Virus record (IMG/VR): IMGVR_UViG_3300037246_001783
Span: 1 to 42,836 of that record
Strand: one strand, 5' to 3'
Length of the DNA stretch: 42,836 nt
DNA from: a virus
Below, in pieces: positions 14,045 to 22,568 of the stretch (its first letter is position 1; every line of letters begins with the position of its first letter). A program made the position numbers and the translations under genes. The notes beneath the pieces were generated by a model. It saw only the letters and a list, made by a program, of their open reading frames with translations, did no database searches and was not told the DNA's origin.

Positions 14045-15414
14045 ACTTCACCCCACGGCCCTATCAGGAGATCGCCATAGCTTATGGCCTTGAGCATCCT
14101 CGCAGTGCGCTGTTCTTACCCATGGGAATGGGTAAGACTGCGGCAGTGCTGTCGATCTTTGACACACTGCAATTTGCCGAAGTTTCAAGGCGCATGCTCG
14201 TCATAGCCCCTTTGCGGGTGGCACAGAGCGTATGGCCGGCAGAAGTAAAGAAATGGGATCAGTTCAAGCATTTGAAAGTCTCAGTAGTGACCGGTACTTC
14301 GGCACAGAGGGTAGCGGCTCTAAGGGTTAATGCTGATATCTACTGCATTAATTATGACAATATTGAATGGCTTACCGACTTCTACTCTAAAGGTTGGCCT
14401 TTCGACTTCGTGGTGTGTGATGAGAGCACGAGGCTCAAAGGCGTAAGGGCAAAGCAAGGGACGAAACGCGCAGGGGCTTTAAAGCGTATTATCAGAGCTG
14501 CAAAGCGGTGGGTTAATCTGACTGGAACACCAGCACCTAACGGTTACCTCGACCTTTGGGGTCAGACTTTTTTCCTGGATAAAGGTTTCAGGCTAGGAGA
14601 TATTTATACTGCTTACCAACAGCGGTGGTTTTATAAAGAACGTGATGGCTTCTCCTATAAGCTTAGAGTCGGTGCGGAAAAAGAGATTCAGAAAAAGCTG
14701 TCTAACATTTGCCTTACGCTTAAAGCTGAGGATTATTTCGACATAGGGGATCCGATAGTTAACAACCTCGAGGTTGATCTACCGCCCAAGGCCCGAAAGC
14801 TCTATGACAAATTTGAGAAAGAAATGTACACAGAACTTGGTGAATACGAGATTGAAGCCTTCAACGCTGCGGCTCTTACTAATAAGTGTTCGCAATTAGC
14901 CAATGGAGCGGCCTACGTTGACGACAAAGGTAACTGGGAAGGTGTACACGACGCAAAGCTCACAGCGCTGGAAAGTATCGTTACAGAGGCCGCAGGGATG
15001 CCTGTGCTCGTCGCTTATTGGTTCAAGTCCGATCTTGCAAGGCTGAAGAAATTTTTTCCTCAGGGGAAAGCTCTTGATAAAAAGCCTAAGACCCTGAGCG
15101 ATTGGAACAAGGGCAAAATACCGATACTCTTCGCCCATCCCCAAAGCGCAGGGCATGGCCTTAATCTACAGGATGGAGGCAACATTATCACATTTTTCTC
15201 TATGACCTGGAACCTTGAATATCACGATCAGATCATAGAGCGTATTGGCCCTGTCAGACAGTTACAGTCTGGATATGATAGGCCGGTATTTATTCATTAT
15301 ATATTAGCAAAGGACACGACGGATCGCGTGATGTTAGACCGTCTAAAATCTAAAGCCTCGGTACAAAGCGCATTGCTTGAGGCATTGAGGAGGAGGAATG
15401 TCCGGGAGTCTTGA
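14041..15414 (+). CDS. SNF2-like DEAD/DEAH-family helicase
   Basis: The 457-aa product is a superfamily 2 SNF2-like ATPase. It has a Q-motif region (Tyr-Gln at 8-9), Walker A Gly-Met-Gly-Lys-Thr (29-33), motif II as Asp-Glu-Ser (127-129), motif III Leu-Thr-Gly-Thr-Pro (160-164), and C-terminal Gly-His-Gly-Leu-Asn-Leu-Gln and Arg-Ile-Gly-Pro-Val-Arg-Gln segments with the motif VI arginines. The family remodels or translocates on duplex DNA and is a regular member of the DUF2800/DUF2815/PolA/VRR-NUC phage cassette. The start overlaps the upstream stop (ATGA). A broken copy of its start lies at 13028. Confidence 0.92.
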   Translation: MNFTPRPYQEIAIAYGLEHPRSALFLPMGMGKTAAVLSIFDTLQFAEVSRRMLVIAPLRVAQSVWPAEVKKWDQFKHLKVSVVTGTSAQRVAALRVNADIYCINYDNIEWLTDFYSKGWPFDFVVCDESTRLKGVRAKQGTKRAGALKRIIRAAKRWVNLTGTPAPNGYLDLWGQTFFLDKGFRLGDIYTAYQQRWFYKERDGFSYKLRVGAEKEIQKKLSNICLTLKAEDYFDIGDPIVNNLEVDLPPKARKLYDKFEKEMYTELGEYEIEAFNAAALTNKCSQLANGAAYVDDKGNWEGVHDAKLTALESIVTEAAGMPVLVAYWFKSDLARLKKFFPQGKALDKKPKTLSDWNKGKIPILFAHPQSAGHGLNLQDGGNIITFFSMTWNLEYHDQIIERIGPVRQLQSGYDRPVFIHYILAKDTTDRVMLDRLKSKASVQSALLEALRRRNVRES

Positions 15415-15781
15415 AAGGCAGGATAACTGCCGAACGTGTAAAAAGGTTACCAGTCACACTAAGATATACAATTCCAATACGATAGCAGAAGAATGGGTGT
15501 GCGCCAAGTGCTCCACACCAAAAAGGCCCGGTGACTTTCCAATTGACGAACCGCCAGGGGGCTCTACGCCCAGTCAATATGCCATACCTGAAGACGCTGA
15601 GAACTTGCAGGATCTAATCGAACATCGCAACATGAACTTTGCCATGGGCAATATGTTTAAGGCCATCTATCGCTTCGGGAATTGCGAACACTCCGATCCG
15701 CTTCGTGACTTAAATAAAATTATCTGGTTTGCAAACCGCGAAATAGGGAGGTTAGAAGATGGGCGAAATAAAAACAAATAA
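15398..15781 (+). CDS. Zinc ribbon plus DUF3310-like protein
   Basis: The 127-aa product starts at ATG 15398 (AGGAGGA upstream) and overlaps the helicase end by 17 nt. The N-terminal 40 residues form a zinc ribbon (Cys-Arg-Thr-Cys and Cys-Ala-Lys-Cys). The C-terminal half (about 60-120) has Asp-Leu-Ile-Glu, Phe-Ala-Met-Gly-Asn-Met-Phe-Lys-Ala-Ile-Tyr-Arg and Asp-Leu-Asn-Lys-Ile-Ile-Trp-Phe segments. These fit DUF3310, often labelled a phage nucleotide-kinase-like protein although the activity is not well proven. A role in nucleotide metabolism is possible. Confidence 0.7.
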   Translation: MSGSLERQDNCRTCKKVTSHTKIYNSNTIAEEWVCAKCSTPKRPGDFPIDEPPGGSTPSQYAIPEDAENLQDLIEHRNMNFAMGNMFKAIYRFGNCEHSDPLRDLNKIIWFANREIGRLEDGRNKNK

Positions 15782-16151
15782 TAGATTCGATAGTTTAACC
15801 AATTTAGATATCTCTACACACTATAGGAATATAGAGTTTTGGGTGATGTTGTCTAGTTTTCAAGCTGCATTTACTTACTGGGTTGTAGCCCAAAACCCCA
15901 ACAAGGAACTTATAGACATACGTCCATCCCTTAGAGCTTTCAGAGATCATATAGCGACGATATTTGACGACCCAAGATTACCAGAGCAGTTCACTTATGA
16001 GCAACTTCAAGAAGTGATAAACGAAGAAGCATTAGGCTCTATACCTGAGATTTTAGAGTTAAATAAATTAAAACCCGACTTCATAGATCTTGGTGCTTTG
16101 GCAAGAAATGTTTTCTACATGATATTGAGAGAACATATTACACAAGATTAA
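15759..16151 (+). CDS. Unknown protein (130 aa)
   Basis: ATG 15759 follows a GGGAGG site within the end of the DUF3310-like gene (23-nt overlap). The protein is helical and mixed in charge, without Cys-pair motifs or a convincing membrane segment, although residues about 28-45 are moderately hydrophobic and aromatic. It is the penultimate gene before the block terminator. No family is recognised. Confidence 0.55.
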   Translation: MGEIKTNNRFDSLTNLDISTHYRNIEFWVMLSSFQAAFTYWVVAQNPNKELIDIRPSLRAFRDHIATIFDDPRLPEQFTYEQLQEVINEEALGSIPEILELNKLKPDFIDLGALARNVFYMILREHITQD

Positions 16152-16177
16152 TGAACTTAGCTAGTAGGTAGCCTGGA

Positions 16178-16312
16178 ATGAAACTAATAGTTAAAATCTC
16201 AAAATCGAAGAGCTACACTGCTTATTCCTACTCGCGACGATCCTTTAGGAATACAGCTGTTCGCATTGTGGGTATGGCCGAACAATGGGGAGGTGATCCT
16301 ATGGGCAATTAA
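16178..16312 (+). CDS. Small basic protein, unknown (44 aa)
   Basis: ATG 16178 opens a 44-codon frame ending at 16312, shortly before the terminator hairpins. The product is basic and Ser/Tyr/Arg-rich (Lys-Ser-Lys-Ser-Tyr, Ser-Arg-Arg-Ser-Phe-Arg). Only a weak ribosome site (CCTGG) precedes it. I list it because it fills the gap before the terminator, but it may not be expressed. Confidence 0.35.
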   Translation: MKLIVKISKSKSYTAYSYSRRSFRNTAVRIVGMAEQWGGDPMGN

Positions 16313-16342
16313 AAGGTTGCGGCATACTTAGCCGCGTGACTG

Positions 16343-16374
16343 AGCGGAGGCTTTAAGTCTTGCCTCCGCTTTTT
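16343..16374 (+). terminator. Strong Rho-independent terminator of the rightward replication block
   Basis: AGCGGAGGC (16343-16351), a 10-nt loop and GCCTCCGCT (16362-16370) form a perfect 9-bp stem that runs into TTTTT (16370-16374). A smaller hairpin (GCGGC/GCCGC) lies just upstream. The leftward late block ends at 16373, so the element separates two converging transcription units. Confidence 0.9.
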
Positions 16375-16624
16375 AATCTCCATCCGTTTTGCGCGTCTTC
16401 AAACGGCGTTCGGCTAATTTACTTATTTCAATACGAATCAACTGAATATCATCTTTAATGGAATCCTCCATACGATCCATACGGTGCGTGAAGTCTTCTT
16501 TAGGCACACAGCTATCCACCTTTTTGCTTATAGCATGAGTCCATCTGAAGTTGATCCCAAAGAGCGACAGCATAGTGCCCAAGGCCGCGAGGAATATATT
16601 TAGGGATTCTTTTTCAGGGTCCAT
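16373..16624 (-). CDS. Small membrane/coiled-coil protein, holin-like candidate (83 aa)
   Basis: ATG 16624 overlaps the upstream stop (TAATG); an in-frame TTG 12 nt earlier is less likely. Residues about 8-26 form a hydrophobic segment (Leu-Asn-Ile-Phe-Leu-Ala-Ala-Leu-Gly), followed by a charged coiled-coil region (Met-Asp-Arg-Met-Glu-Asp-Ser) to the end. One membrane segment plus coiled coil at the end of a late operon fits a holin or spanin-like lysis protein, but there is no sequence proof. It is the last gene of the leftward block. Confidence 0.6.
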   Translation of the reverse strand: MDPEKESLNIFLAALGTMLSLFGINFRWTHAISKKVDSCVPKEDFTHRMDRMEDSIKDDIQLIRIEISKLAERRLKTRKTDGD

Positions 16625-17100
16625 TATAAATCCCAAGGGATTGTGACGGATAGACCAGGAGCGCCATCCATCGATTGCCAGAAATCGACCGAGTAGTTAG
16701 GATCTTCGCCCGAAGCTCTTAGTAAATCGTATATAGACGAGGCCGCAAGCCCCAACCGCGCTGAATTTTTTCCTAAAGCTTTATCCAAGGTTCTTAAGTC
16801 TCCCGTTTTGCTTGTCCCACTATCCGGATTAATAATATACCCAATCTTATTTGCTGCGGAGATACCTCTAAGAGCCTGAGCAATTGACGTGCCTTCAAAG
16901 GCTTTGTTTATTTGATCTTGACCCCTGAATCCTGCTCCCGCTATCTTGGCTAGTTTTTTCTTGTCATCTGTACCTGCGTACCAGGTCTTATCCTCCCAGT
17001 GCATAGGGACTTGTAGTCTGTCGGCTTCTATCTCGTGACCTGCCTCATGCCCTCCATACAGAAGGGGGATTGCTAAAAGGGCAGAAGCGATATCGTTCAT
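16624..17100 (-). CDS. Protein with HEAGH zinc-peptidase-like motif, late operon
   Basis: The 158-aa product has His-Glu-Ala-Gly-His at residues 18-22 followed by Glu-Ala-Asp (25-27). This resembles the HExxH...(E/A)xD layout of zinc metallopeptidases such as gluzincins. The N-terminus is hydrophobic (residues 5-16), possibly a membrane anchor or signal. I recall related proteins at the end of podovirus late operons where the His-Glu pair is not always kept, so the motif may be structural. Position directly before a membrane/coiled-coil gene suggests lysis or virion maturation. The ribosome site is weak; the gene is 3 nt behind the tail-fibre gene. Confidence 0.6.
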   Translation of the reverse strand: MNDIASALLAIPLLYGGHEAGHEIEADRLQVPMHWEDKTWYAGTDDKKKLAKIAGAGFRGQDQINKAFEGTSIAQALRGISAANKIGYIINPDSGTSKTGDLRTLDKALGKNSARLGLAASSIYDLLRASGEDPNYSVDFWQSMDGAPGLSVTIPWDL

Positions 17101-17103
17101 AGC

Positions 17104-18021
17104 TTATACAGCATCTAACTGAATCCAATACTCTACGTTATTTATCCATATTCGAATTTTATGACTTGGAGTGAAAGTGTCAACTGGTATTGGCGCGGCT
17201 TCTAAATCAAGCGCCAAGGTCTCTGCGCCAGTATCTGAAAAACCTTTTGCATATATGGATATTTTTTCAGCGAAGCCACCCCCTGGCTTTATAAGAGTTA
17301 GCGAGCCTGCCAGGGTCACTGATGCCGAAGCCACGAAACCGGCTTTAAAGGACTGTTTTACCGTAGAGGTGGAAGTGGTGGCTAATCGTAGAAAGGCAGA
17401 AGGGCCTAAGCCTTGCAGCGTTCCCGCCGCACTGGCGCTTACAGCTCTTGTAGCTAAAGAAGCATTCAGCGCAGCACTGGCGCTTACAGCTCTTGTAGCT
17501 ACAGCGGCGAGTCCTGCATTCGCGGCGTAACTCGCGTTCAATGCAGCACTGGCACTTACGGCTCTTGTAGCTACGGCCGCCAGTCCTGCGCTTCGTGCAT
17601 AACTCGCAGACACTTCGGGAACAGATTTATTATTGAAAGATAAGATCCCCACGCTTATTCCAGATAGCGATGTGGTAAAGCTCCCAGCATCGAGGGTACA
17701 AGATACCCTCGTATTCGAGGAATAGGTGGCGCTCGCAATAGTGCCATAAAATGTATCAGAGCTGTCTGAAGCCTTGATCCTACGCCCTGCGTGAAAAATA
17801 CCTGTCCTGTCGCCGACAAGGGTAAAGGAGTCTGTTGTTGCATAAGTGGGTGTGTACCCCCAGTCCGCCCATTCAGCATCTTGAAATTGCCTACGGATTG
17901 CGGCCATATTCTCCCGCATAGTATTATTGACTCCTGAAGGAGCCATACCTTCTGGAGCACCATCAGGACTTGGGGAAGTGTTTCCGTTCGCGCTCGAACT
18001 CCATTGGCTTATGTTTGACAT
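17104..18021 (-). CDS. Tail fibre-like protein with tandem Ala/Ser repeats
   Basis: The 305-aa product begins with a segment found in many phage tail fibres (Ser-Asn-Ile-Ser-Gln-Trp-Ser ... Pro-Asp-Gly-Ala-Pro-Glu-Gly-Met-Ala-Pro-Ser-Gly-Val-Asn). A small beta domain follows (about 55-135). Residues about 140-215 contain two and a half copies of a 24-residue Ala/Ser-rich repeat (Ala-Thr-Arg-Ala-Val-Ser-Ala-Ser-Ala-Ala), which probably forms a trimeric shaft. The C-terminal 90 residues are a non-repetitive beta-rich tip. It likely attaches to the tail and contacts the host. GGGAG precedes ATG. Confidence 0.75.
   Translation of the reverse strand: MSNISQWSSSANGNTSPSPDGAPEGMAPSGVNNTMRENMAAIRRQFQDAEWADWGYTPTYATTDSFTLVGDRTGIFHAGRRIKASDSSDTFYGTIASATYSSNTRVSCTLDAGSFTTSLSGISVGILSFNNKSVPEVSASYARSAGLAAVATRAVSASAALNASYAANAGLAAVATRAVSASAALNASLATRAVSASAAGTLQGLGPSAFLRLATTSTSTVKQSFKAGFVASASVTLAGSLTLIKPGGGFAEKISIYAKGFSDTGAETLALDLEAAPIPVDTFTPSHKIRIWINNVEYWIQLDAV
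17428..17607. repeat. 72-bp-period tandem repeat in the tail fibre gene
   Basis: The segment holds about 2.5 near-identical copies of a unit that codes for 24 residues; GCTCTTGTAGCTA recurs three times. Unequal exchange would lengthen or shorten the fibre shaft without breaking the frame. Confidence 0.8.
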
Positions 18022-18033
18022 TGATTATTCTCC

Positions 18034-19542
18034 CTATTCATTTACAACTTCTTCAGTTCGTCCCGCTTGGAAAGCCAACTGCCTTGGGCCTGTCTTAGAA
18101 ACTTGTGCTGCAAGTTTTCGCCCCTTATTCAAAGCTATAGCCAATGCAGACTTGACTGTAGGGTTAGTCACAACCTCGTAGGCTAAGAGTGTCATCAGCG
18201 CACCTTCACCACCACCAGCAACAGCGCCAACTACCCCAGCTCCGCTACCCCCTATTAGGCTTATAATATTCCGATTCCGTATCCTACCTACAGCTCTCTC
18301 CAATGAATGATTTAATTCTATGAGCGTTCCATCTTTCGCGTTCAGACTTTTCAATATCGGGTGGATCACTTCAAGTTCTTCTTTAAGACCTCTTGCTAAT
18401 GTTTTTTGCGTCTCTATTACGGAGCCTTTTAGTTCACCATATTTTCCTTTTAGCTCGCGATATATTTGCTTTTTAATTCCTTGGGCAGTTTTAGGAGAGA
18501 CGTATTCGCCAAACTCTTTTTTGAATCTGGTTTTCATGTCGAGGATATCTTGCTTGATATCAGAAACATCTAATGCATACTGGAACTTGTCAGATACATC
18601 GTCTAGTCGGTTCAACACATCATCGCTTTTAATTCGCTTTTTACTTTTTGTAGCCGATTTGATTTTTGCATCGATCTCAAGATTTATATTATTAATCTTT
18701 GCTTCGAGCCTTTTTAGACCACCTTCGGTAGGTAAGATATGCTCATCTAACGCCGCAGCTACCTGAGCGCTTCGTTTCCCTTTTTTCAATACTGTTGAAA
18801 ATTTTACAGAATTTTCATAGAGCTTTTTAGCCACCGCCTGCACTGCTATCCCCACAGGCTTTGTGACCAGCGATAGGGGCTCAATAGCTGCACCAGCTTT
18901 GGTAGCAGCTCCTGCCAGCTTAGCTGGTTTGCCTGTAGCTTTAAGCAAAGTGCCTGCTGCGCCACCGGTTGCTGTTAACACTGCTGATAAGTCGGCTACA
19001 AGGCCCACCGGATCCTCCTCCAGGGTTTTCTTAAAACCTTCCAAACTGCCAAATCTCTTCTTATAAAAGTCTGATATAGCATCAACATATTGTTCTTCAG
19101 GCTGCACCCCTGGCTCAAAGACTTTAGATATCAATCCTGCGCCCGTCTTCCCTATAGCTTCCGCAGTTTCGAGGGGGTGTAGTACTGGCTGCACAAGTGC
19201 CTTGCCATACTCCGCAGCGCTTCCTGGAACTGAGGTTATAGCCTTCCCCAAAGTACGTCCTGTCTCTTTAAGCGCTTCTCTAGCTGCATATAGGTTAGGG
19301 CTCTCTTTAGCGAACTCGACATCTTCTGGAGCTACTTCGCCTCCAATAGAAGGCTGTCTGGGGGGAGCTGCTTGCCCAGTACCTGCCGGACGCAGGTTGC
19401 CCAGGTGACTAACTATCTCCGCACTTGAGTAACCACTTTTTCGAGCCTTATCGATATCAAAGCCACTACCCTGCGCCATATGGTTTGCGATCTCATCGTA
19501 GGAGTATCCGGCTTGCACTGCTTGATCTACGTTAAAAGCCAT
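18034..19542 (-). CDS. Putative DNA ejection / internal virion protein (502 aa)
   Basis: The N-terminus holds two copies of an Ala-Gly-Tyr-Ser-x-x-Glu-Ile motif (residues about 10-20 and 36-46), a repeat I recall from podovirus internal proteins. The middle has hydrophobic helices (about 175-205 and 215-250), and there are long charged helices at about 265-400. The C-terminal Gly-rich hydrophobic segment (about 425-465) could cross a membrane. No lytic transglycosylase active site is evident. Its place after the tail hub and two other such genes matches the P22 gp7/gp20/gp16 ejection block. It is 2 nt from the next gene upstream. Confidence 0.6.
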   Translation of the reverse strand: MAFNVDQAVQAGYSYDEIANHMAQGSGFDIDKARKSGYSSAEIVSHLGNLRPAGTGQAAPPRQPSIGGEVAPEDVEFAKESPNLYAAREALKETGRTLGKAITSVPGSAAEYGKALVQPVLHPLETAEAIGKTGAGLISKVFEPGVQPEEQYVDAISDFYKKRFGSLEGFKKTLEEDPVGLVADLSAVLTATGGAAGTLLKATGKPAKLAGAATKAGAAIEPLSLVTKPVGIAVQAVAKKLYENSVKFSTVLKKGKRSAQVAAALDEHILPTEGGLKRLEAKINNINLEIDAKIKSATKSKKRIKSDDVLNRLDDVSDKFQYALDVSDIKQDILDMKTRFKKEFGEYVSPKTAQGIKKQIYRELKGKYGELKGSVIETQKTLARGLKEELEVIHPILKSLNAKDGTLIELNHSLERAVGRIRNRNIISLIGGSGAGVVGAVAGGGEGALMTLLAYEVVTNPTVKSALAIALNKGRKLAAQVSKTGPRQLAFQAGRTEEVVNE

Positions 19543-19544
19543 AG

Positions 19545-20771
19545 CTATCTCCCAAAGCTCTCCAGTGGAGGGCGTGAATCCTTGCCCTCAAGAGCGTCGA
19601 TTAGCCTCTTGAGTTCTGCATTTATTGCGGTCTTATTAAGAGCTCTGCCTGTTATGGCTCTTTTTTTCGCGTCTACTGCTGTTGATACGAGATTCTTTAA
19701 CGTTGCCATTTTGAAATCTCTTATCTGTTTTGTATCATTAAATTTAGGCAAACTCCTAACAACTCTGGAGATATCTCTGTCAGTTAAGACACCCTTCTCT
19801 CCACCAATGGATCTTGATAAGACTCCAGTAAATGCTGCCCTCTTATCGTTATAGGTAGCCGCAATAGGGTTTGACTTAGATTTGGCACCGAGGAATAATT
19901 CAGGGCCTTGGATATTAGCGGCTACAGCATCCTCTGCAAGAATAATTCTCTCAGTCAATTTATCAAGCTCCGTCACTATTGCCGAAGTATTATCTAGTTC
20001 AGTAATCGACTCTAACTGCTTAGGAGTCGCTGAAAACCCCCCAACACTCGCCACCTGTCTATAAGTTGTCCCTGCTGGGAATTTATGCAAAGTATTGGGA
20101 TCTACAAACTTTTGGAGATCCCCCGCCGATAAACCTAAGTCTTTTTTGGCCTCGCCAGAGGCTTTAGTTCTCGCCCCTGATTTAAGCCCCTCAAACGCAG
20201 CGACTTTTTTCATTACTTTTGCAGATTCTTCCTGAGTCAACTGATTGTACAGCCTGCCGTATTCAGCCTGGGCTATCTCATTCGCCCGTGCCGTAGCAGT
20301 AAAAGAAAATCCTTCAGCGCCTTCCTCTTTAGATATCATGCCCTGCAATTTGGAGGCTTCATCAATCCGCCCTTTTGCCAAATACTCATCACGAATACGC
20401 CCTAAGTAATCCGCCGAAGTCAAAGGTTCCATTGGCGCACCGGTCATTGTAGGCCCTGCGATAGGCTCTCCAGGTTGCGGTATACTCGCGATACTCTTTT
20501 GCATCGCAGCTTCTTTACCAGCTTTGCCCTGTGCCATGCGCATTTTCTGTTGGGACATCATGCTCTGCATTATACGCTGTTGATCCTGAGGCATACCTGC
20601 CATTCCCTGACTTAGGGCATATGCAATAGAGCCGTGACGGGGATCCGTAGAAGGTGCGCCGGCTGCCAACAGCCTTGAGCCTATACCTATAAGCTGTTGA
20701 CTCTGCATCCACTGCTTTTGCTCAGGCGTAAAATCACCTGGAGGAACTAAAAAATCTGTAATACCTGCCAT
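19545..20771 (-). CDS. Putative internal virion / ejection protein (408 aa)
   Basis: The protein is rich in Gln, Met and Ala in the first 120 residues (several Met-Gln and Gln-Gln pairs) and then mostly helical and charged. ATG 20771 follows GGTAGGAG. It is the second of three consecutive genes of this type between the tail hub and the tail fibre. No catalytic motif is visible. The ejection assignment comes from position, helical composition and comparison with podovirus gene order rather than from a clear domain. Confidence 0.55.
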   Translation of the reverse strand: MAGITDFLVPPGDFTPEQKQWMQSQQLIGIGSRLLAAGAPSTDPRHGSIAYALSQGMAGMPQDQQRIMQSMMSQQKMRMAQGKAGKEAAMQKSIASIPQPGEPIAGPTMTGAPMEPLTSADYLGRIRDEYLAKGRIDEASKLQGMISKEEGAEGFSFTATARANEIAQAEYGRLYNQLTQEESAKVMKKVAAFEGLKSGARTKASGEAKKDLGLSAGDLQKFVDPNTLHKFPAGTTYRQVASVGGFSATPKQLESITELDNTSAIVTELDKLTERIILAEDAVAANIQGPELFLGAKSKSNPIAATYNDKRAAFTGVLSRSIGGEKGVLTDRDISRVVRSLPKFNDTKQIRDFKMATLKNLVSTAVDAKKRAITGRALNKTAINAELKRLIDALEGKDSRPPLESFGR

Positions 20772-20780
20772 AATTATCTC

Positions 20781-22256
20781 CTACCTTCCTGCAAGTAGTC
20801 CTAACCCAGCACCTATTCCCGCACCCCAAGGGCCGAACGCCGACCCTGCTGCGGCACCGCCTAGAGCACTTGCTAGTGGGTTGCTGTGAAGAGGCTGTGT
20901 TGTTGTGCCGAACTGTGATCCTGGCTGTAAGAATGATCCATAAGCTTGCAACCTTTGCATAGGATCTTGCATCATAGCTGTCTGCTGAGCTTGTTTTTGC
21001 TGTCCGATATTCGCCAACTGACTCATATCGAAGTAATCCTGGGCTGCGAGACCAGGAGCCATCTCCGCGCCCCTAAAGATATCGCCCATACCTCCTCTGT
21101 ATGCTCCGGCCATACCGCCCATCGCGGAAAGTCGTCTGGCTTGTTCACCACCATAGGCCCCCTCCATACCACCTAGCGCTTGAAGCTGTTGCCCTACGCC
21201 ACCTTGATAAACCCCTGCCAAACCCCCGGTAGCAGCAAGTTGCCTTGCCTTTTCTTGACCGTATACGTCAGCCATGCCTCCAGTAGCGGCGAGCTGCTGC
21301 GATATGCCTCTGCCATAAATATCAGACATACCGCCCATAGCCCCAAGCTGTTGCGCTTTTTCACGCCCAAAAACACCAGAAATATCTCTGGCTGCGCCTA
21401 ACTGTCTCTCCCGTTCTCTACCGTATTCGCCCCCATAGATATTAGCAGCCATGCCCCCAAGTGTTTCTGATAAGGATTGGCCAGCCCTGCCGAAGGCTTG
21501 CTCCTGAGCGCCGCTGCCGTAGCGCCCTGCTCTACTGAATTGCGATGCAATTGAGGGTGCTATGATATTTTGAAACTGTTCCCCCGCTTTGCCTGCGGCA
21601 CGTCCAAACATTTCGTCAAGATAGGGGTTGGCCCCGAGCATTTCGCCTGAAGCTGTTGGCGCTAAAAGGCTGTACGCAGGGTCTTCATACAACCCCTGAC
21701 CACCTGCGATTCCGCCGTACATCGCGGCTGCGGGGTCTGCCCCTAAGTTACCTGCGATACTCTCATATCTTTGCATAGCGGGATTTACCCCACCTCCTGC
21801 CGCTAGATTACCATACATCGCTGCGGCAGGATTTACAGCCCCACCCCCTGCAATATCCGCATACCCACCCATCGTAGGACTCACACCACCTGCCGCCATA
21901 CCCCCATAGAGTGCCATGGAGGGATCTTCCATCCCCCCGCCTAAGATGTTGGATATACTCGTTTGTGCTTGGCGAGTTAACGGAGATCCTGCGCGAGCGC
22001 GGGACGCGCCCATACTCCACGCTTGCCGCTGCTCTCGCGATACAGGTGCAGTTAAAGGTTGCCCCCTAGTGTACCAATCCTTTGCAGAAGCGTAGTAATC
22101 TTTTAGATAGGGCTGTAAAGGCCCCCAAGGCTCGTTCTTAGTGACCTGCTCATCTGGAGAACCCCCTAACATACCGGTCAGGATACCCGCTTGTCCCAAA
22201 ATAGGGTTAACGAAAACTCCTGCCGCTTTTTTTGCATATTTTGAAAAGGAACCCAT
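20781..22256 (-). CDS. Gly/Ala-rich repeat protein, putative tail or ejection protein (491 aa)
   Basis: The N-terminus (about 1-100) contains a Trp-Gly-Pro-Leu-Gln-Pro-Tyr-Leu segment typical of podovirus injection proteins. Two repeat arrays follow. Residues about 105-190 have a Gly-Gly ... Asn-Pro-Ala-x-Ala-Met-Tyr-Gly unit of about 16-20 residues. Residues about 275-395 have a Gln-Leu-x-Ala-x-Gly-Gly-Met-x-x-x-Tyr-Gly unit of about 19 residues. The middle has a conserved Phe-Ser-Arg-Ala-Gly-Arg-Tyr-Gly-Ser-Gly block. The C-terminus is a Gly/Ala hydrophobic helix (about 465-491), possibly membrane-active. Role in DNA ejection is inference. Confidence 0.6.
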   Translation of the reverse strand: MGSFSKYAKKAAGVFVNPILGQAGILTGMLGGSPDEQVTKNEPWGPLQPYLKDYYASAKDWYTRGQPLTAPVSREQRQAWSMGASRARAGSPLTRQAQTSISNILGGGMEDPSMALYGGMAAGGVSPTMGGYADIAGGGAVNPAAAMYGNLAAGGGVNPAMQRYESIAGNLGADPAAAMYGGIAGGQGLYEDPAYSLLAPTASGEMLGANPYLDEMFGRAAGKAGEQFQNIIAPSIASQFSRAGRYGSGAQEQAFGRAGQSLSETLGGMAANIYGGEYGRERERQLGAARDISGVFGREKAQQLGAMGGMSDIYGRGISQQLAATGGMADVYGQEKARQLAATGGLAGVYQGGVGQQLQALGGMEGAYGGEQARRLSAMGGMAGAYRGGMGDIFRGAEMAPGLAAQDYFDMSQLANIGQQKQAQQTAMMQDPMQRLQAYGSFLQPGSQFGTTTQPLHSNPLASALGGAAAGSAFGPWGAGIGAGLGLLAGR

Positions 22257-22265
22257 CTTTTTCTC

Positions 22266-22568
22266 CTATCCTATTACGTGATAAACAAAAGTCCTATCGC
22301 CATTTGCATTATCGGCATGTGCCAATATAAACTTCTCTTTTGATCTTAACTTAACGTACATACTATTCATATCCGCAGCTGCATTAGCCGTAGTTGCCAT
22401 AAAGCCTATAAAACTGCCATACCCTACCAAGCTGTTCGAAACGGCAGTACTCGCAGTACCACTATTTAGTGTTAGCTCAAAGGTGGGTTCGTTGTTTAAG
22501 ATGTTTGCAACCTGCCTTAGCCCTTCCTGCCAGGTCGCATAAGCCTGCTGTACTTTTTGACTTCGCAT
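22266..22568 (-). CDS. Small tail-associated protein, unknown (100 aa)
   Basis: ATG 22568 overlaps the stop of the tail hub gene (TGATG) and has GGGAGG upstream. The N-terminal third is helical (Gln-Gln-Ala-Tyr-Ala-Thr-Trp-Gln-Glu-Gly), and the rest is Ser/Thr/Ala-rich and beta-prone. It lies between the hub and the first repeat-rich ejection gene. No family is recognised; a structural role is likely from position. Confidence 0.55.
   Translation of the reverse strand: MRSQKVQQAYATWQEGLRQVANILNNEPTFELTLNSGTASTAVSNSLVGYGSFIGFMATTANAAADMNSMYVKLRSKEKFILAHADNANGDRTFVYHVIG

Noticed and set aside
16624-16636. Upstream TTG start of the last late gene
   Set aside because: ATG 16624 overlaps the upstream stop and gives the usual coupled arrangement.
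17171-17530. 119-codon forward frame opposite the tail fibre gene
   Set aside because: It is antisense to the Ala/Ser-rich repeats, has no ribosome site, and falls within a leftward operon.
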